Position numbers and translations under genes: made by a program
From: Stenotrophomonas maltophilia
GTDB lineage: Bacteria > Pseudomonadota > Gammaproteobacteria > Xanthomonadales > Xanthomonadaceae
Reading direction: 5' to 3'
Length of the DNA stretch: 64,000 nucleotides
Assembly (NCBI GenBank): GCA_009912235.1
Contig: WNDS01000003.1
Span: 434,001 to 498,000 of the forward strand
Notes under the pieces: generated by a model
The model's database searches: none
The model's input: only the letters and a program-made list of their open reading frames with translations
Told to the model about the DNA's origin: nothing
Shown here: positions 20,731-35,835 of the stretch, one piece after another
How positions within the stretch are numbered: the stretch's first letter is position 1
How the letters are laid out: every line of letters begins with the position of its first letter

Positions 20731-22017
20731 ATGATCCGCGACACTTCCGCCCAGGACCAGATCGTCTCCTCCGCCGCCACCGCCAGTGGCAGCAGCAAGA
20801 CCGCCACCTGGCGCCGTTACCGCTGGCCGCTGCTGGCCGGCGTGGTGCTGCTGGCCGCCATCGGCTGGGCCATCACCAGCTGGCTCAACGCCAGCCGCTC
20901 CTTCGACAGCAGCCGCGTACGCATTGCCGAAGTGCAGCGCGGCGACCTGGTGCGTGACATCGCCGCCGATGGCCGCGTCATCGCCGCCAACAGCCCGATC
21001 CTCTACGCCATCTCCGCCGGCACGGTGGACCTGAAGGTGGTGGCCGGCGACGTGGTGAAGAAAGGCCAGGACCTGGCCGTGATCGACAGCCCGGAACTGC
21101 GCAGCAAGCTGGCCCAGGAAGAAGCCACCCTGGCCGGCCTAGAGGCCGAAGCCAGCCGCGCCGCACTGGATGCCGCCCTGGCCCGCGCCAAGTCGCGCAA
21201 GGAAACCGACCAGGCCAACATCGAGCGTCAGGCGGCCGAACGCGACCTGCAGCGCTACCGGCGCGGCTTCGACGGCGGCGCGGTGCCGCAGATCGACCTG
21301 GCCAAGGCCAAGGACACGCTGAAGAAGGCCGACATCACCCTGAGCAACGCGGCCACCGACGCCCGCCTGCAGGGCCAGGGTGCCGACCTGGACGCCCGCA
21401 ACAAGCGCCTGCTGACCGACCGCCAGAAGGCGGTGGTGGCCGAAGTGCAGCGCCAGGTCGATGCACTGACCCTGCGCGCCCCGTTCGATGGCCAGGTGGG
21501 CCAGGTGCAGGCCGTGCAGCACACCAACCTGGTGGCCAACGCGCCGGTGCTGGGTGTGGTGGACCTGTCCAAGTTCGAGGTGGAGATCAAGGTGCCGGAA
21601 AGCTTCGCCCGCGACCTCTCCATCGGCATGCCGGCGCAGCTGACCAGCGGCAGCGGCCAGCCGTTCCCGGGCGAGATCAGCGCGGCCTCCCCGGAAGTGG
21701 TCAACGGTGAAGTGAATGCCCACGTGCGCTTTGCCGCCAAGCAGCCCGAAGGCCTGCGCCAGAGCCAGCGCATGTCGGTCCGCGTGCTGCTCGATACCCG
21801 CCGGAACGTGCTGAAGGTCGAGCGTGGCCCGTTCGTCGAACAGGGCAACGGCCAGGCCTACGTCATGCAGGGCAGCAACGCCGTGCGCCGCCCGGTGAAA
21901 CTGGGCGTCAGCAGCCTGGGCGAAGTGGGAATCCTCTCTGGCCTGCAGCCCGGCGACCGCGTGGTCGTCTCCGGCAGCGACCTGTTCGGTGATGCCGAAC
22001 GCGTGTCCATCAGCTGA
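20731..22017 (+). CDS. Periplasmic adaptor (HlyD/MacA-like) of the ABC cassette
   Basis: A 428-residue adaptor with a cytoplasmic N-terminus, one membrane helix ([20 protein letters not shown], about residues 34-53) and a periplasmic body. The lipoyl-like half starts at [18 protein letters not shown] and closes at [19 protein letters not shown] long coiled-coil hairpin lies between ([20 protein letters not shown] to the Arg/Lys-rich [15 protein letters not shown]). The C-terminal beta domain has [19 protein letters not shown]. It would dock the inner-membrane ABC transporter to an outer-membrane channel such as TolC, which is not encoded here. First gene after the sigma-54 promoter. Confidence 0.85.
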   Translation: MIRDTSAQDQIVSSAATASGSSKTATWRRYRWPLLAGVVLLAAIGWAITSWLNASRSFDSSRVRIAEVQRGDLVRDIAADGRVIAANSPILYAISAGTVDLKVVAGDVVKKGQDLAVIDSPELRSKLAQEEATLAGLEAEASRAALDAALARAKSRKETDQANIERQAAERDLQRYRRGFDGGAVPQIDLAKAKDTLKKADITLSNAATDARLQGQGADLDARNKRLLTDRQKAVVAEVQRQVDALTLRAPFDGQVGQVQAVQHTNLVANAPVLGVVDLSKFEVEIKVPESFARDLSIGMPAQLTSGSGQPFPGEISAASPEVVNGEVNAHVRFAAKQPEGLRQSQRMSVRVLLDTRRNVLKVERGPFVEQGNGQAYVMQGSNAVRRPVKLGVSSLGEVGILSGLQPGDRVVVSGSDLFGDAERVSIS

Positions 22018-22067
22018 TCCGTTTTTCCATCCACACCCATCCATCGCAACCTGAAAGGAATACAGCC

Positions 22068-22787
22068 ATGCTTGAGATGCGCTCGGTCGCCAAGGTCTTC
22101 CGCACCGAACAGGTGGAAACCCATGCCCTCCGCTCCCTGGACCTGCACGTCCGCGAAGGCGAGTTCGTCGCCGTCACCGGCCCGGCCGGTTCCGGCAAGA
22201 CCACTTTCCTCAACATCGCCGGCCTGCTGGAAACCTTCACCAGCGGCACCTACGTGCTCGACGGCCAGGACGTCAGCAAACTGGGCGACGATGCGCGCAG
22301 CCGCCTGCGCAACCAGAAGATCGGCTTCATCTTCCAGGGCTTCAACCTGATCTCCGACCTGAACCTGTTCGACAACGTCGATGTGCCGCTGCGCTACCGC
22401 AGCATGCCGGCGTCCGAACGCTGCGAGCGCATCGAGCGCGCGCTGAGCCAGGTCGGCCTGGGCTCGCGCATGAAGCATTACCCCAGTGAGCTGTCCGGCG
22501 GCCAGCAGCAGCGCGCCGCCATCGCCCGCGCCCTGGCCGGCAGCCCGCGCCTGCTGCTGGCCGACGAACCAACCGGCAACCTGGACACGCAGATGGCCCG
22601 TGGCGTGATGGAACTGCTGGAGGAAATCAACGCCGCCGGCACCACCATCGTCATGGTCACCCACGACCCGGAACTGGCAGCACGCGCCCAGCGCAACGTG
22701 CACATCGTCGATGGCCAGGCCACCGACCTGGTGCGTGAGCCGGTGCTGGCCACCCCGCGTTCCGCCGTCGCCACCGCCCACGACTGA
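22068..22787 (+). CDS. ABC transporter ATP-binding protein (MacB/LolD type)
   Basis: A 239-residue ATPase with Walker A GPAGSGKTT (about residues 38-46), Q-loop IFQGFNL, signature LSGGQQQRAAIARAL, Walker B LLLADEPTGNLD and switch His in MVTHDPE. The form belongs to the group that drives FtsX-type permeases. A GGAAT ribosome site precedes the ATG. It starts 50 bp after the adaptor gene and ends 8 bp before the first permease, so one transcript is likely. The C-terminal tail past residue 215 is not conserved in the fold. Confidence 0.9.
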   Translation: MLEMRSVAKVFRTEQVETHALRSLDLHVREGEFVAVTGPAGSGKTTFLNIAGLLETFTSGTYVLDGQDVSKLGDDARSRLRNQKIGFIFQGFNLISDLNLFDNVDVPLRYRSMPASERCERIERALSQVGLGSRMKHYPSELSGGQQQRAAIARALAGSPRLLLADEPTGNLDTQMARGVMELLEEINAAGTTIVMVTHDPELAARAQRNVHIVDGQATDLVREPVLATPRSAVATAHD

Positions 22788-22795
22788 GGCTGCCC

Positions 22796-24100
22796 ATGTA
22801 CGCCTACTATTTCCGCCTGGCCCTGCGCAGTTTCCGGCGCAACAAGGTGCTGACCGCGCTGATGGTGATCGCCATCGCGCTGGGCATCGGTGCGTCGATG
22901 ACCACGCTCACCGTGTTCCACGCCCTCTCCGGCGATCCGATTCCGCAGAAGAGCGACCGTCTTTTCTACGTGCAGCTGGACCCGCGCCCGCAGCTGGGTG
23001 CCCAGCCTGGCGAAGAACCCGAAGACCAGCTCACCCGCTTCGATGCCGAAGCCCTGCTGCGCGAGAAGCGCGCCAAGCACCAGGCACTGATGACCGGCGG
23101 CGGCGCCACCATCGAACCGGACAACAGCACGCTGCGCCCATTCACCACCGATGCGCGCTACACCTCCAGCTACTTCTTCCCGATGTTCGACACGCCGTTC
23201 CTGTACGGCCAGGGTTGGAAGCCGAGCGACGATGATGCCCGTGGTCGCGTGGTGGTGATTTCGCGCGCGCTCAACCAGAAACTGTATGAAGGCAACAACA
23301 GCGTCGGCAAGCCGCTGCGCCTAGATGGCCATACCTTCACCATCGTCGGCGTGCTCGACGCCTGGAACCCGAACCCGCACTTCTACGACCTGGCCACCGG
23401 CAGGTACTGCGATGTGGAAGATCTCTATCTGCCGTTCAGCACCTTCATCGAACTGAAGATGGACCGCAGCGGCAACATGAACTGCTTCGGCCGCAAGAAC
23501 GAGAGTGACGAACAATCGCTCACGGCCTCCTGCGCGTGGATGCAGTACTGGGTGGAACTGGACACCCCGGCCCAGGCCGCCGACTACCGTGCGTACCTGG
23601 AAAACTACTCCAGCCAGCAGCGCGCTGCCGGCCGCTTTGAACGCGCACCCAACGTGAAGCTGCGCAACGTCATGCAGTGGCTGGACTACAAGCAGGTGGT
23701 GCCGGGCGACGTGCGCCTGCAGCTGTGGCTGGCACTGGGCTTCCTGCTGGTCTGCCTGATCAACACCGTGGGCCTGCTGCTGACCAAGTTCCTGCGCCGC
23801 AGTGGTGAGATCGGCGTGCGCCGTGCACTGGGGGCCAGCCGTGGCCAGATCTTCCTGCAGTCGCTGATCGAGGCCGGCACCGTGGGCGTGGCCGGCAGCA
23901 TCCTGGGCCTGGGCCTGGCCGCGCTGGGGCTGTACGCGGTACGCCAGCAGCCGGTGGACTACGCCAAGCTGGCAACGCTGGACGGCCCGATGCTGCTGCT
24001 GGCGCTGGGCATCACCCTGGTGGCGAGCCTGCTGGCCGGCTTCCTGCCTGCCCTGCGCGCCATGCAGGTCACCCCCGCCATCCAACTCAAATCGCAGTAA
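22796..24100 (+). CDS. FtsX-like ABC permease, first of two
   Basis: A 434-residue MacB-type permease. One helix lies near the N-terminus (KVLTALMVIAIALGIGASMT), then a large periplasmic domain (about residues 45-295). The FtsX domain follows with three helices (LQLWLALGFLLVCLINTVGL, VGVAGSILGLGLAALGLYAV, LLLALGITLVASLLAGFLPA). The coupling segment LRRSGEIGVRRALGASRGQI contacts the ATPase. It ends with the short tail PAIQLKSQ. It lacks a fused ATPase, unlike MacB, and presumably pairs with the next permease as a heterodimer. Confidence 0.87.
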   Translation: MYAYYFRLALRSFRRNKVLTALMVIAIALGIGASMTTLTVFHALSGDPIPQKSDRLFYVQLDPRPQLGAQPGEEPEDQLTRFDAEALLREKRAKHQALMTGGGATIEPDNSTLRPFTTDARYTSSYFFPMFDTPFLYGQGWKPSDDDARGRVVVISRALNQKLYEGNNSVGKPLRLDGHTFTIVGVLDAWNPNPHFYDLATGRYCDVEDLYLPFSTFIELKMDRSGNMNCFGRKNESDEQSLTASCAWMQYWVELDTPAQAADYRAYLENYSSQQRAAGRFERAPNVKLRNVMQWLDYKQVVPGDVRLQLWLALGFLLVCLINTVGLLLTKFLRRSGEIGVRRALGASRGQIFLQSLIEAGTVGVAGSILGLGLAALGLYAVRQQPVDYAKLATLDGPMLLLALGITLVASLLAGFLPALRAMQVTPAIQLKSQ

Positions 24101-24116
24101 GGATCCGGAGCACATC

Positions 24117-25337
24117 ATGGATATCCGTCCCATCCTGAGCACGCTGCGCCGGCACAAGACCGCAGCCGCGCTGATCGTGCTGGAAATCGCCCTGACCTGT
24201 GCGATCGTCTGCAACGCGCTGTTCCTGATCGGCCAGCGCATCGAGCAGATCAACCAGCCCAGCGGCATCCCCGAAAAGGAACTGATCGAACTGCGCCTGG
24301 GCGGCATCGGCAAGCAGGTCAACGCCGAAGCACGCACCCGCGAAGACCTGGCCGCGCTGCGCAGCATTCCCGGCATCAAGAGCGTGACCACCATCAACCA
24401 GCTGCCGTTCCGCCGCAATTCGTGGAACACCAGCCTGTCGCTGACCCCTGACCAGGAACGTCCCACGCTCTCGGCTACCCAGTACATGGGCAGCGAAGCG
24501 GCACTGGATACGCTGGGCGTGCAGCTGATCGGCGGGCGCAACTTCAACCCCGACGAAGTGCGTGACATGCAGTCGGTCATCGCCGACAACTCGGTGGAGG
24601 CCACCGGGTCGCCGGTGATCATCAGCGAGGCCGCCGCGCTGCGTTTCTACCCCGACGGCAGCGCCCTGGTCAAGACCATCTACAGCGGCCGCATGCCACT
24701 GCGCATCATCGGCATCGTGAAGGAACTGGCCCGCCCGCAGATGATGGATGGCGATACCCGCTATTCGCTGCTGCTGCCGCTGCGCGTGACCTACGTGGAA
24801 GGCTTATACCTGATCCGTGTCATCGATCCGGCACGCCGCGATGAAGTGATCAAGGCGGCGGTAGCCGCGCTGGACAAGGTGGACCCGAGCCGGCTGGTGC
24901 GCGCCAAGCGCGCCTATGAAGAACAGCGCAACCGCTTCTTCCAGAACGACAAGGCCATGGTCGGCCTGCTGATCACCGTGTGCGTGGCCCTGCTGGTGGT
25001 CACCGCGCTGGGCATCATCGGCCTGGCCAGCTTCTGGGTGCAGCAGCGCACCAAGCAGATCGGCATCCGCCGTGCGCTGGGGGCCGCCCGCGGGCAGATC
25101 CTGCGCTACTTCCAGACCGAGAACTTCCTGCTGACCACGCTCGGCATCGTGCTGGGCATGCTGATGGCGTACTCGATCAACCTGTGGCTGATGAATGCCT
25201 ACGAGCTGCCGCGCATGCCGCTGCACTTCCTGCCGGTCGGTGCAGTGCTGCTGTGGCTGCTGGGGCAGATCGCGGTGTTCGGGCCGGCTGCGCGTGCCGC
25301 CGCCGTGCCGCCGGCCGTTGCTACGCGGAGTGCATGA
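24117..25337 (+). CDS. FtsX-like ABC permease, second of two
   Basis: A 406-residue relative of the preceding permease, with the same plan: N-terminal helix (TAAALIVLEIALTCAIVCNA), periplasmic domain of about 240 residues, then FtsX helices including LLITVCVALLVVTALGIIGL. The coupling segment is QQRTKQIGIRRALGAARGQI. The two permeases differ through the periplasmic domain, so they are not a recent duplication. It starts 16 bp after the first permease with an AAGGATCCGGAG leader, and its TGA is one base from the next ATG. Confidence 0.87.
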   Translation: MDIRPILSTLRRHKTAAALIVLEIALTCAIVCNALFLIGQRIEQINQPSGIPEKELIELRLGGIGKQVNAEARTREDLAALRSIPGIKSVTTINQLPFRRNSWNTSLSLTPDQERPTLSATQYMGSEAALDTLGVQLIGGRNFNPDEVRDMQSVIADNSVEATGSPVIISEAAALRFYPDGSALVKTIYSGRMPLRIIGIVKELARPQMMDGDTRYSLLLPLRVTYVEGLYLIRVIDPARRDEVIKAAVAALDKVDPSRLVRAKRAYEEQRNRFFQNDKAMVGLLITVCVALLVVTALGIIGLASFWVQQRTKQIGIRRALGAARGQILRYFQTENFLLTTLGIVLGMLMAYSINLWLMNAYELPRMPLHFLPVGAVLLWLLGQIAVFGPAARAAAVPPAVATRSA

Positions 25338-25338
25338 C

Positions 25339-25734
25339 ATGCGCCGTCACCTGACCACCTCGCTGGCGCTGTGCCTGCTGCTCCTCGCCGGCCCGGCCTT
25401 TGCCGGCAAGAGCCACGAGGCCTCGCGGATGGACTGGCGCTCGGGCAACCTGCACCTGGAACTGGTGTCCGAACAGCAGGTCGTGCACGTGCGCTCATCG
25501 CGCCCGGGCGGCCACTTCGGTCTGCGCGCGGGTGACCCTGTGCTGGCCGTCGATGGCCAGCGCATCGGCTCCATCGACGCGCTGACCCACGCGCTGGGCA
25601 ACAGTCCGGCAGCACGCCTGCCGGTAAAGGTGCGCCGTGACGGCCGTGAGGCCGTGGTGCAGGTCGATACCGGCCCCTGGCGTGAAGTGGCGCCCCCGCC
25701 GCCGCCAGCACCACCGCCGCCACCGCAGGCCTGA
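25339..25734 (+). CDS. Secreted PDZ-domain protein with proline tail
   Basis: A 131-residue protein with a clear signal peptide (LTTSLALCLLLLAGPAFA, cleavage before GKS). A single PDZ-like domain follows: VHVRSSRPGGHFGLRAGDPV and VLAVDGQRIGSIDALTHALG give the hairpin and the helix. The C-terminus is almost pure proline (PPPPPAPPPPPQA) from about residue 117. It should be periplasmic. Its place one base after the permease implies a role with the exporter, perhaps binding the C-terminus of a substrate or adaptor; no partner is known. The polyproline tail may be a spacer through the envelope. Confidence 0.8.
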   Translation: MRRHLTTSLALCLLLLAGPAFAGKSHEASRMDWRSGNLHLELVSEQQVVHVRSSRPGGHFGLRAGDPVLAVDGQRIGSIDALTHALGNSPAARLPVKVRRDGREAVVQVDTGPWREVAPPPPPAPPPPPQA

Positions 25735-25872
25735 TGCAGGCGGCGGCCCTGCGCCGCCGCCGCTTTGGCTATATTGGGTACAGGGGAGCAACCGCCGGGC
25801 CATGCCGGGCGGCCTCTGCTGCCCACCACTGCACCTGCCGCGCCGGCCCCGCGCCTACGATCCTCCCGAGCC

Positions 25873-27215
<1,343 letters not shown>

Positions 27216-27219
<4 letters not shown>

Positions 27220-28565
27220 TGCGCCGCTCGTTCACCGCCCGCCTGTTCCTGCGCCTGCTGCCGGTGTTGGCGCTGGCTGCCGCGTTGCCGTGGCTGCTGG
27301 CGTTCTGGCTGGATCACGGCTGGGTGGTGACAGCCATCTCGGTGGTGGTGCTGCTGGCACTGATGTGGTGGAGCCTGCGTCGCGCCACCGCGCCGGTGCG
27401 TTCGCTGCTGCGCGCGTTGTCGGGCACCACCAGCAGCTACCGCGACGGTGAATACAACTTCAGCGTGCACTGGGCCGGCAATGACGAGCTGGGCGACCTG
27501 GTGCTGGCCCACCGCGAACTGGGCGATGTGCTGCGCCAGCAGCGGCAGGGGCTGGTGCAGCGCGAACTGCTGCTGGACACCATGGTGCAGAACACGCCGG
27601 TGGCGATGCTGCTGATCTCTTCCGGTGGTGATGGCATCGATCGGGTGGTGTTCTCCAACCTGGCCGCACGCAAGCTGCTGCATGGCGGCTGGAAGCTGGA
27701 AGGGCAGCGCCTGGCCGACCTGCTGCAGCAGGTGCCGGTGGAGCTGCGCGATACGATCGCGCGCGGTGGCGACAGCCTGTTCTCGGTGCGTGGCGAAGGC
27801 GAGGACATCGACGAGGACGACGAGCAGGTCTACCACCTGTCGCGGCGCGCGTTCCACCTCAACGCCCGCCCGCACGACCTGCTGCTGGTGCGCCTGCTGA
27901 CCGCCGAACTGCGCCGCCAGGAAGTGCAGACCTGGAAGAAGGTGATCCGGGTGATCAGCCACGAACTGAACAACTCGCTGGCGCCGATCGCCTCGCTGGC
28001 GCATTCCGGGGGCGAGCTGGTCAAGCGCGGGCGCTACGAGCGCCTGCCGGAAATCTTCAGCACCGTGGAAGACCGCGCGCGCCACCTGGAAGGCTTCATC
28101 CGCGGCTATGCGCGGTTTGCCAAGCTGCCGCAACCGCAGCTGCAGACGGTGCACTGGGCCCCGTTCCTGGCCAGCCTGTGCCAGCAGATTCCCTTCAGCA
28201 TGCCGCTGCCGCCGGATGAGGAGCTGTGCAGCCGCATCGACATCGCCCAGTTCGGGCAGGCGCTGCTGAACCTGCTGAAGAACGCGCACGAAGCCGGCAG
28301 CGAGGCCGATCCGCCGAACGAGGACGTGCAGGTGCAGCTGACCCGCCTGCCGCAGTGGCTGCGGCTGGACGTGCTGGACCGTGGCAAGGGCATGAACGAG
28401 GCCGTGCTGCAGAACGCACTGATGCCGTTCTATTCAACCAAGCACAACGGCGCCGGGCTGGGGCTGGCGCTGACGCGGGAAATCGTGGAGGCGCACAACG
28501 GGCGCATTTCCCTGCAGAACCGCAACGATGGGGACCTGTGGGTGCCGATCCTGCTGCCGGTGTGA
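27216..28565 (+). CDS. Sensor histidine kinase of the ABC cassette (NtrY-like)
   Basis: A 449-residue membrane kinase. Two helices lie at the N-terminus (FLRLLPVLALAAALPWLLAF and VVTAISVVVLLALMWWSLRR) with almost no periplasmic loop between them, so it may sense within the membrane. A HAMP-like linker and a PAS-like segment (about residues 115-225) follow. The phospho-acceptor is His249 in VISHELNNSLAPIASLAHSG. ATPase motifs are the N-box LLNLLKNAHEAG, the G1 box DRGKGMNE and GAGLGLALTREIVEAHNG. Its ATG overlaps the regulator stop (ATGA), so the two are coupled. Confidence 0.9.
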
Positions 28566-28581
28566 GCCATGTGTTGCCCTG

Positions 28582-28603
28582 GTAGCGCCACGCCATGCGT
28601 GGC
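28582..28603. repeat. SMAG-like monomer
   Basis: GTAGCGCCACGCCATGCGTGGC is a GTAG-headed hairpin (stem GCCACGC/GCGTGGC, loop CAT). It is a diverged single copy in the gap between the kinase gene and the convergent acetyltransferase frame. Confidence 0.65.
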
Positions 28604-28633
28604 TGTTCCAGCACCGGCCCCACAGCACCTGAG

Positions 28634-29160
28634 TCACAGCACCCGCTGCATCGCCACTCGCAGGTGCATCGGGAAACCCAGGGCGGCCTCCTCCATCACC
28701 GCCTGCAGCCCGGCGCCCCACTGCGTGGACGGCACGATGACAAAGCCTTCGCTGGCATAGAAGGCCGCATTCCACGGCACGTCCGACAGCGTGGTCAGTA
28801 CCGCGGTCGTACAGCCCTCGGCGCGTGCTGCCACCAGCGCATGGCGCAGCAGTGCGCGGCCCAGCCCCTGCCGCGCGTGCGCAGGGTCCACGTCCATCTG
28901 CAGCACATGGAAGGCAGCGTCCAGCGCACCACCCAGCAGGTAACCGGCAACGCCGCCGTCCACCTCCACGACCCACAGCTGCCCGCGCTGCAACCCTGCG
29001 TGCAGAGTCGGCAGATCCAGCCCATGCGCGGCGAACACCGCATGGCCGGGTGGCCCTTCAGCCGTTCTCCGGCGCGTCGTTCGATGCCGGGCAGCGCGTC
29101 CAGATCACCGGCGCGCGCCAGCCGTGGCTCAGGCCTTCCTGATCGGCCGCTTCCAGCCAT
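28634..29160 (-). pseudogene. GNAT-family N-acetyltransferase, frameshifted near its N-terminus
   Basis: The C-terminal frame (GTG at 29038 to 28634, 134 residues) holds the acetyl-CoA site of a GNAT enzyme (VLQMDVDPAHARQGLGRALL) and FYASEGFVIV. The missing first strand and helix (RLARAGDLDALPGIERRAGE then RLKGHP) are in another frame just upstream, so a one-base indel near 29040 splits the gene. The upstream part overlaps the end of glmU by about 30 bp. The isolated C-terminal part could still be translated from the GTG but would lack part of the fold. The substrate is unknown. Confidence 0.7.
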
Positions 29161-30496
29161 CGATCGTCTCCTGCCGCGCGCGCGCCAGGGTCAGCTTGCC
29201 GTCCGGCGCATTGCGGGTGATGACCGAGCCGGCCGCGATGGTCGCCCCTTCGCCGACCAGCAACGGTGCCACCAGCGCGCTGTTGGAACCGATGAAGGCT
29301 TTGTCACCGATGGTCGTGGTCGACTTGTTCACCCCGTCGTAGTTGCAGGTGATGGTGCCAGCACCGATGTTCACGTTGCTGCCGATCACCGCATCGCCCA
29401 GGTAGGTGAGGTGGTTGGCCTTGCTGCCCGCGCCCAGGCGGACTTTCTTGGTTTCCACGAAGTTGCCCACGTGCGCGCCATGGGCCAGCTCGGTGCCCGG
29501 GCGCAGGCGCGCGAACGGGCCGATCTGCGCGGCGCCTTCGCTGGTGACGCCTTCCAGGTCCGAATGCGCACGCACCTCGGTGCCCGGCCCCAGCCGCACG
29601 TCCTTGAGTCGGGTGAACGGCCCCACGGTCACGCCGTCGGCCAGCTCGACATGGCCTTCGAGGATCACGTTGACGTCGATCTGCACGTCGCTGCCGACGG
29701 TGACGGTGCCGCGGATATCGACCCGTTCCGGGTCCAGCACGCGTGCGCCCTGCGCGCACAGCGCACGCACCGCACGCCGCTGCCAGGCGCGCTCCAGCTG
29801 CGCCAGCTGCCACGGATCATTGGCCCCTTCGGCATCCTGCGGGTCGGCCACCAGCGCCATTTCGGCCGGGGTGTACTCGCGCGCGGCGAAGGCGAACACG
29901 TCGGTCAGGTAGTACTCGCCCTGTGCGTTGGCATTGGACAGCTGCGACAGCCAGCGGCGCAGCGCGGTCGATTCAGCGGTGATGATGCCGGTGTTGATCG
30001 TGCGCACGCGGCGCTGTTCCTCGTCGGCGTCCTTCTGCTCGACGATGGCAGCCACGCGGCCTTCGGCATCGCGCAGCACACGGCCATAGCCGGTGGGATC
30101 GTCCATCTCGGCCACCAGCACCGCCAGCCGGCCCGGCTGTGTCAGCAGGTCGCGCAGGGTGTCGGCGCGGATCAGCGGGACATCGCCATACAGCACCAGC
30201 ACCTGCGCGGTGTCGGGCACCTCGGGCATGGCCTGCGCCACCGCGTGGCCGGTGCCCAGCTGCTGCGCCTGTTCGGCCCAGACCAGGTCGGGCTGGTTGG
30301 CGAACCGGCTGCGCACCGCTTCGCCGCCATGGCCGTGAACCACGTGGATCGCCTCGGGCTTCAGCTCGCGTCCGGTGGCAATCACATGCGCCAGCATCGG
30401 CTGCCCTGCGATCGGCTGCAGCACCTTGGGTAGCGCGGATTTCATGCGCTTGCCGACACCGGCGGCCAGGATGATCACGTGCAGGGGTTGGCTCAT
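29129..30496 (-). CDS. glmU: Bifunctional UDP-GlcNAc pyrophosphorylase/GlcN-1-P acetyltransferase
   Basis: A 455-residue two-domain enzyme that acetylates glucosamine-1-phosphate and couples it to UTP, completing UDP-GlcNAc. The uridyltransferase half has [30 protein letters not shown] and [10 protein letters not shown]. The acetyltransferase half is a left-handed beta-helix with hexapeptide repeats (for example [20 protein letters not shown], where Lys/His residues of the active site follow: [10 protein letters not shown]). It ends GWKRPIRKA. Start MSQPLHVI at 30496; upstream in-frame codons do not belong to the fold. The GNAT remnant follows it. Confidence 0.96.
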   Translation of the reverse strand: MSQPLHVIILAAGVGKRMKSALPKVLQPIAGQPMLAHVIATGRELKPEAIHVVHGHGGEAVRSRFANQPDLVWAEQAQQLGTGHAVAQAMPEVPDTAQVLVLYGDVPLIRADTLRDLLTQPGRLAVLVAEMDDPTGYGRVLRDAEGRVAAIVEQKDADEEQRRVRTINTGIITAESTALRRWLSQLSNANAQGEYYLTDVFAFAAREYTPAEMALVADPQDAEGANDPWQLAQLERAWQRRAVRALCAQGARVLDPERVDIRGTVTVGSDVQIDVNVILEGHVELADGVTVGPFTRLKDVRLGPGTEVRAHSDLEGVTSEGAAQIGPFARLRPGTELAHGAHVGNFVETKKVRLGAGSKANHLTYLGDAVIGSNVNIGAGTITCNYDGVNKSTTTIGDKAFIGSNSALVAPLLVGEGATIAAGSVITRNAPDGKLTLARARQETIDGWKRPIRKA

Positions 30497-30554
30497 GGGG
30501 GACGCGCCTGTCTCGAATATGGATGGCACGGATTCTAGAACGCAGGCCGTTAAC

Positions 30555-30965
30555 ATGGGGACTTTCCACGCCCGTGCCGCCAAGACCCTGCTTCGCCAAG
30601 GCAGTTCCTACCTGGCCATCGGCCTGCTGCAGCTGCTGCTGGACTGGCTGGTGTTCGTGGCCGCCACCGCACTGGGGCTGGCGGTGGTGCCCAGCAATGT
30701 CTGCGGGCGCGTGGCCGGCATGCTGCTCGGCTTCTGGCTCAACGGGCGCTACACCTTCGCGCAGGATGGCCGGCAGCAGCTGGGCTGGCGGCGTTTCGCG
30801 CGCTTCTTCGCGCTGTGGCTGCTGCTGACCCTGGCCAGCACGCTGCTGGTGGCCAGCGCTGACCACGCGCTGGGCCTGCAGTACGCCTGGCTGGCCAAGC
30901 CGCTGGTGGAAGGCGCGCTGGCCGGTGTGTCGTTCGTGCTGATGCGGTATGTGGTGTATCGCTGA
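30555..30965 (+). CDS. GtrA-family membrane protein
   Basis: A 136-residue protein with four membrane helices: [60 protein letters not shown], and [30 protein letters not shown] is the family signature. GtrA proteins flip or help flip lipid-linked sugars for surface polysaccharide modification; no glycosyltransferase is adjacent, so its partner is unknown. Divergent from glmU. Confidence 0.85.
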   Translation: MGTFHARAAKTLLRQGSSYLAIGLLQLLLDWLVFVAATALGLAVVPSNVCGRVAGMLLGFWLNGRYTFAQDGRQQLGWRRFARFFALWLLLTLASTLLVASADHALGLQYAWLAKPLVEGALAGVSFVLMRYVVYR

Positions 30966-31039
30966 AGGCTGGCGGCCGACTGTGGGCAGATGGAGACCAA
31001 CGGGATGGACACCGGCTGTGGGCGGATGGACACCGACGG

Positions 31040-31127
31040 ATAGAGTCGACTGTTAGTCGACTATCGCGCGCAGCGCGGGGTTTCCGGGGCGGTCAGAGGA
31101 GAGCAGTCGACTAACAGTCGACTCTAC
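31040..31127. repeat. SMAG-type dimer (GTCGAC class), ATAG-headed
   Basis: Left arm ATAGAGTCGACTGTTAGTCG and right arm AGTCGACTAACAGTCGACTC then TAC, with a CGCGCGCAGCGCGG linker. The first base of the GTAG header is A here. It lies in the 355-bp convergent gap between gtrA and atpC; the preceding 75 bp hold two GGCTGTGGGC(A/G)GATGGA-like units. Confidence 0.8.
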
Positions 31128-31134
31128 CCCGTGA

Positions 31135-31232
31135 CCATTACCGCGGCATCGTTACCCCGTGACCATTCCCGCGGCGCCGTTGCCCCTTCGCCATTACCGC
31201 AGCGCCATTACCGCGTCGTTGTTACCCCGCCG
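31135..31232. repeat. Degenerate 28-bp tandem repeat, 3.5 units
   Basis: Units begin CCATTACCGC at 31135, 31163 (CCATTCCCGC), 31191 and 31205. Three units are 28 bp and the third is a 14-bp half unit. All full units carry a GTT(A/G)CCCC in the same place. No coding frame is needed to explain it. The element fills the rest of the gap between the SMAG repeat and the atp terminator. Confidence 0.65.
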
Positions 31233-31278
31233 TCCGCTATCCCGCCGGCGCGGCTACCCGCGCGGCCATGCAAACAAA

Positions 31279-31302
31279 AACGCCGGCACGAGGCCGGCGT
31301 TT
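31279..31302 (-). terminator. Rho-independent terminator of the atp operon
   Basis: Read on the minus strand, AACGCCGGC-CTCGT-GCCGGCGTT is a perfect 9-bp stem followed by TTTGTTTG, 19 bp after the atpC stop. It is the strongest intrinsic terminator in the window. Confidence 0.85.
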
Positions 31303-31320
31303 CTGCGGGGGGTGCGAACC

Positions 31321-31743
31321 TCAGTGCTTGAGGGTCTTGCGCAGGCGCTCCAGCGCCTGCAGCTGCACCACGGCTTCGGCCAGCTTCTGCTGGGCCTCGG
31401 CCACTTCCATGGCTTCACCACGGTTGGCCAGGATGCGCTCGGCTTCTTCCTTGGCCTTGCGGACCGAGGCTTCGTCGATGTCCTGCGCGCGGATCGCGAT
31501 GTCGGCCAGCACGGTCACCACCTGCGGCTGCACTTCCAGGATGCCGCCGGAAATGGCGAAATCCAGCTGCTCGCCGTTCGGCGTGGTCACCACCACCTTG
31601 CCCGGCTTCAGGCGGGTGATCAGCGGTGCGTGCTTGGGCGCGATGCCCAGTTCGCCCAGCTCACCGGTGGCCACGACCAGGGTCGCTTCGCCACGGAAGA
31701 TTTCCTGCTCGGCGCTGACGATGTCGCAACGGATCGTGCTCAT
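31321..31743 (-). CDS. atpC: F1F0 ATP synthase epsilon subunit
   Basis: A 140-residue central-stalk subunit. The N-terminal beta-sandwich begins [20 protein letters not shown], with [17 protein letters not shown]; the C-terminal helical pair ([20 protein letters not shown]) can inhibit ATP hydrolysis. Last gene of the operon; a strong terminator follows. Confidence 0.97.
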   Translation of the reverse strand: MSTIRCDIVSAEQEIFRGEATLVVATGELGELGIAPKHAPLITRLKPGKVVVTTPNGEQLDFAISGGILEVQPQVVTVLADIAIRAQDIDEASVRKAKEEAERILANRGEAMEVAEAQQKLAEAVVQLQALERLRKTLKH

Positions 31744-31856
31744 GCAAATCTCTTCGCTGTTCGCGGCGGCGCAATGCCACCGCGGGGGTCCACCGGCGCG
31801 GGCGGTTGCCCGGCGCCGGCGTCAGGTCGGGCAGGATCGCTCCCGCCCGTCCCGGA

Positions 31857-34165
<2,309 letters not shown>

Positions 34166-34243
34166 CTCTTGTTTCCCGTGGCGCGGGGGTATTCCCCGCG
34201 TTGTTCAACGGTGGAGCGGGGCCATGCCCCGCTCCACATGCTG

Positions 34244-35791
<1,548 letters not shown>

Positions 35792-35835
35792 CGTCAAGTC
35801 CTAGTGCCGGCGGTCAGGCCGGACGTTAAAAGAAT

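Noticed and set aside
25788..25825. Possible SMAG copy between the PDZ gene and the response regulator
   Set aside because: CCGCCGGGCCATGCCGGGCGG lacks the GTAG header and has a mispaired stem; it is too degenerate to call.
31135..31232. Tandem 28-bp units as a CRISPR array
   Set aside because: The units are directly adjacent without unique spacers and no cas gene is near.
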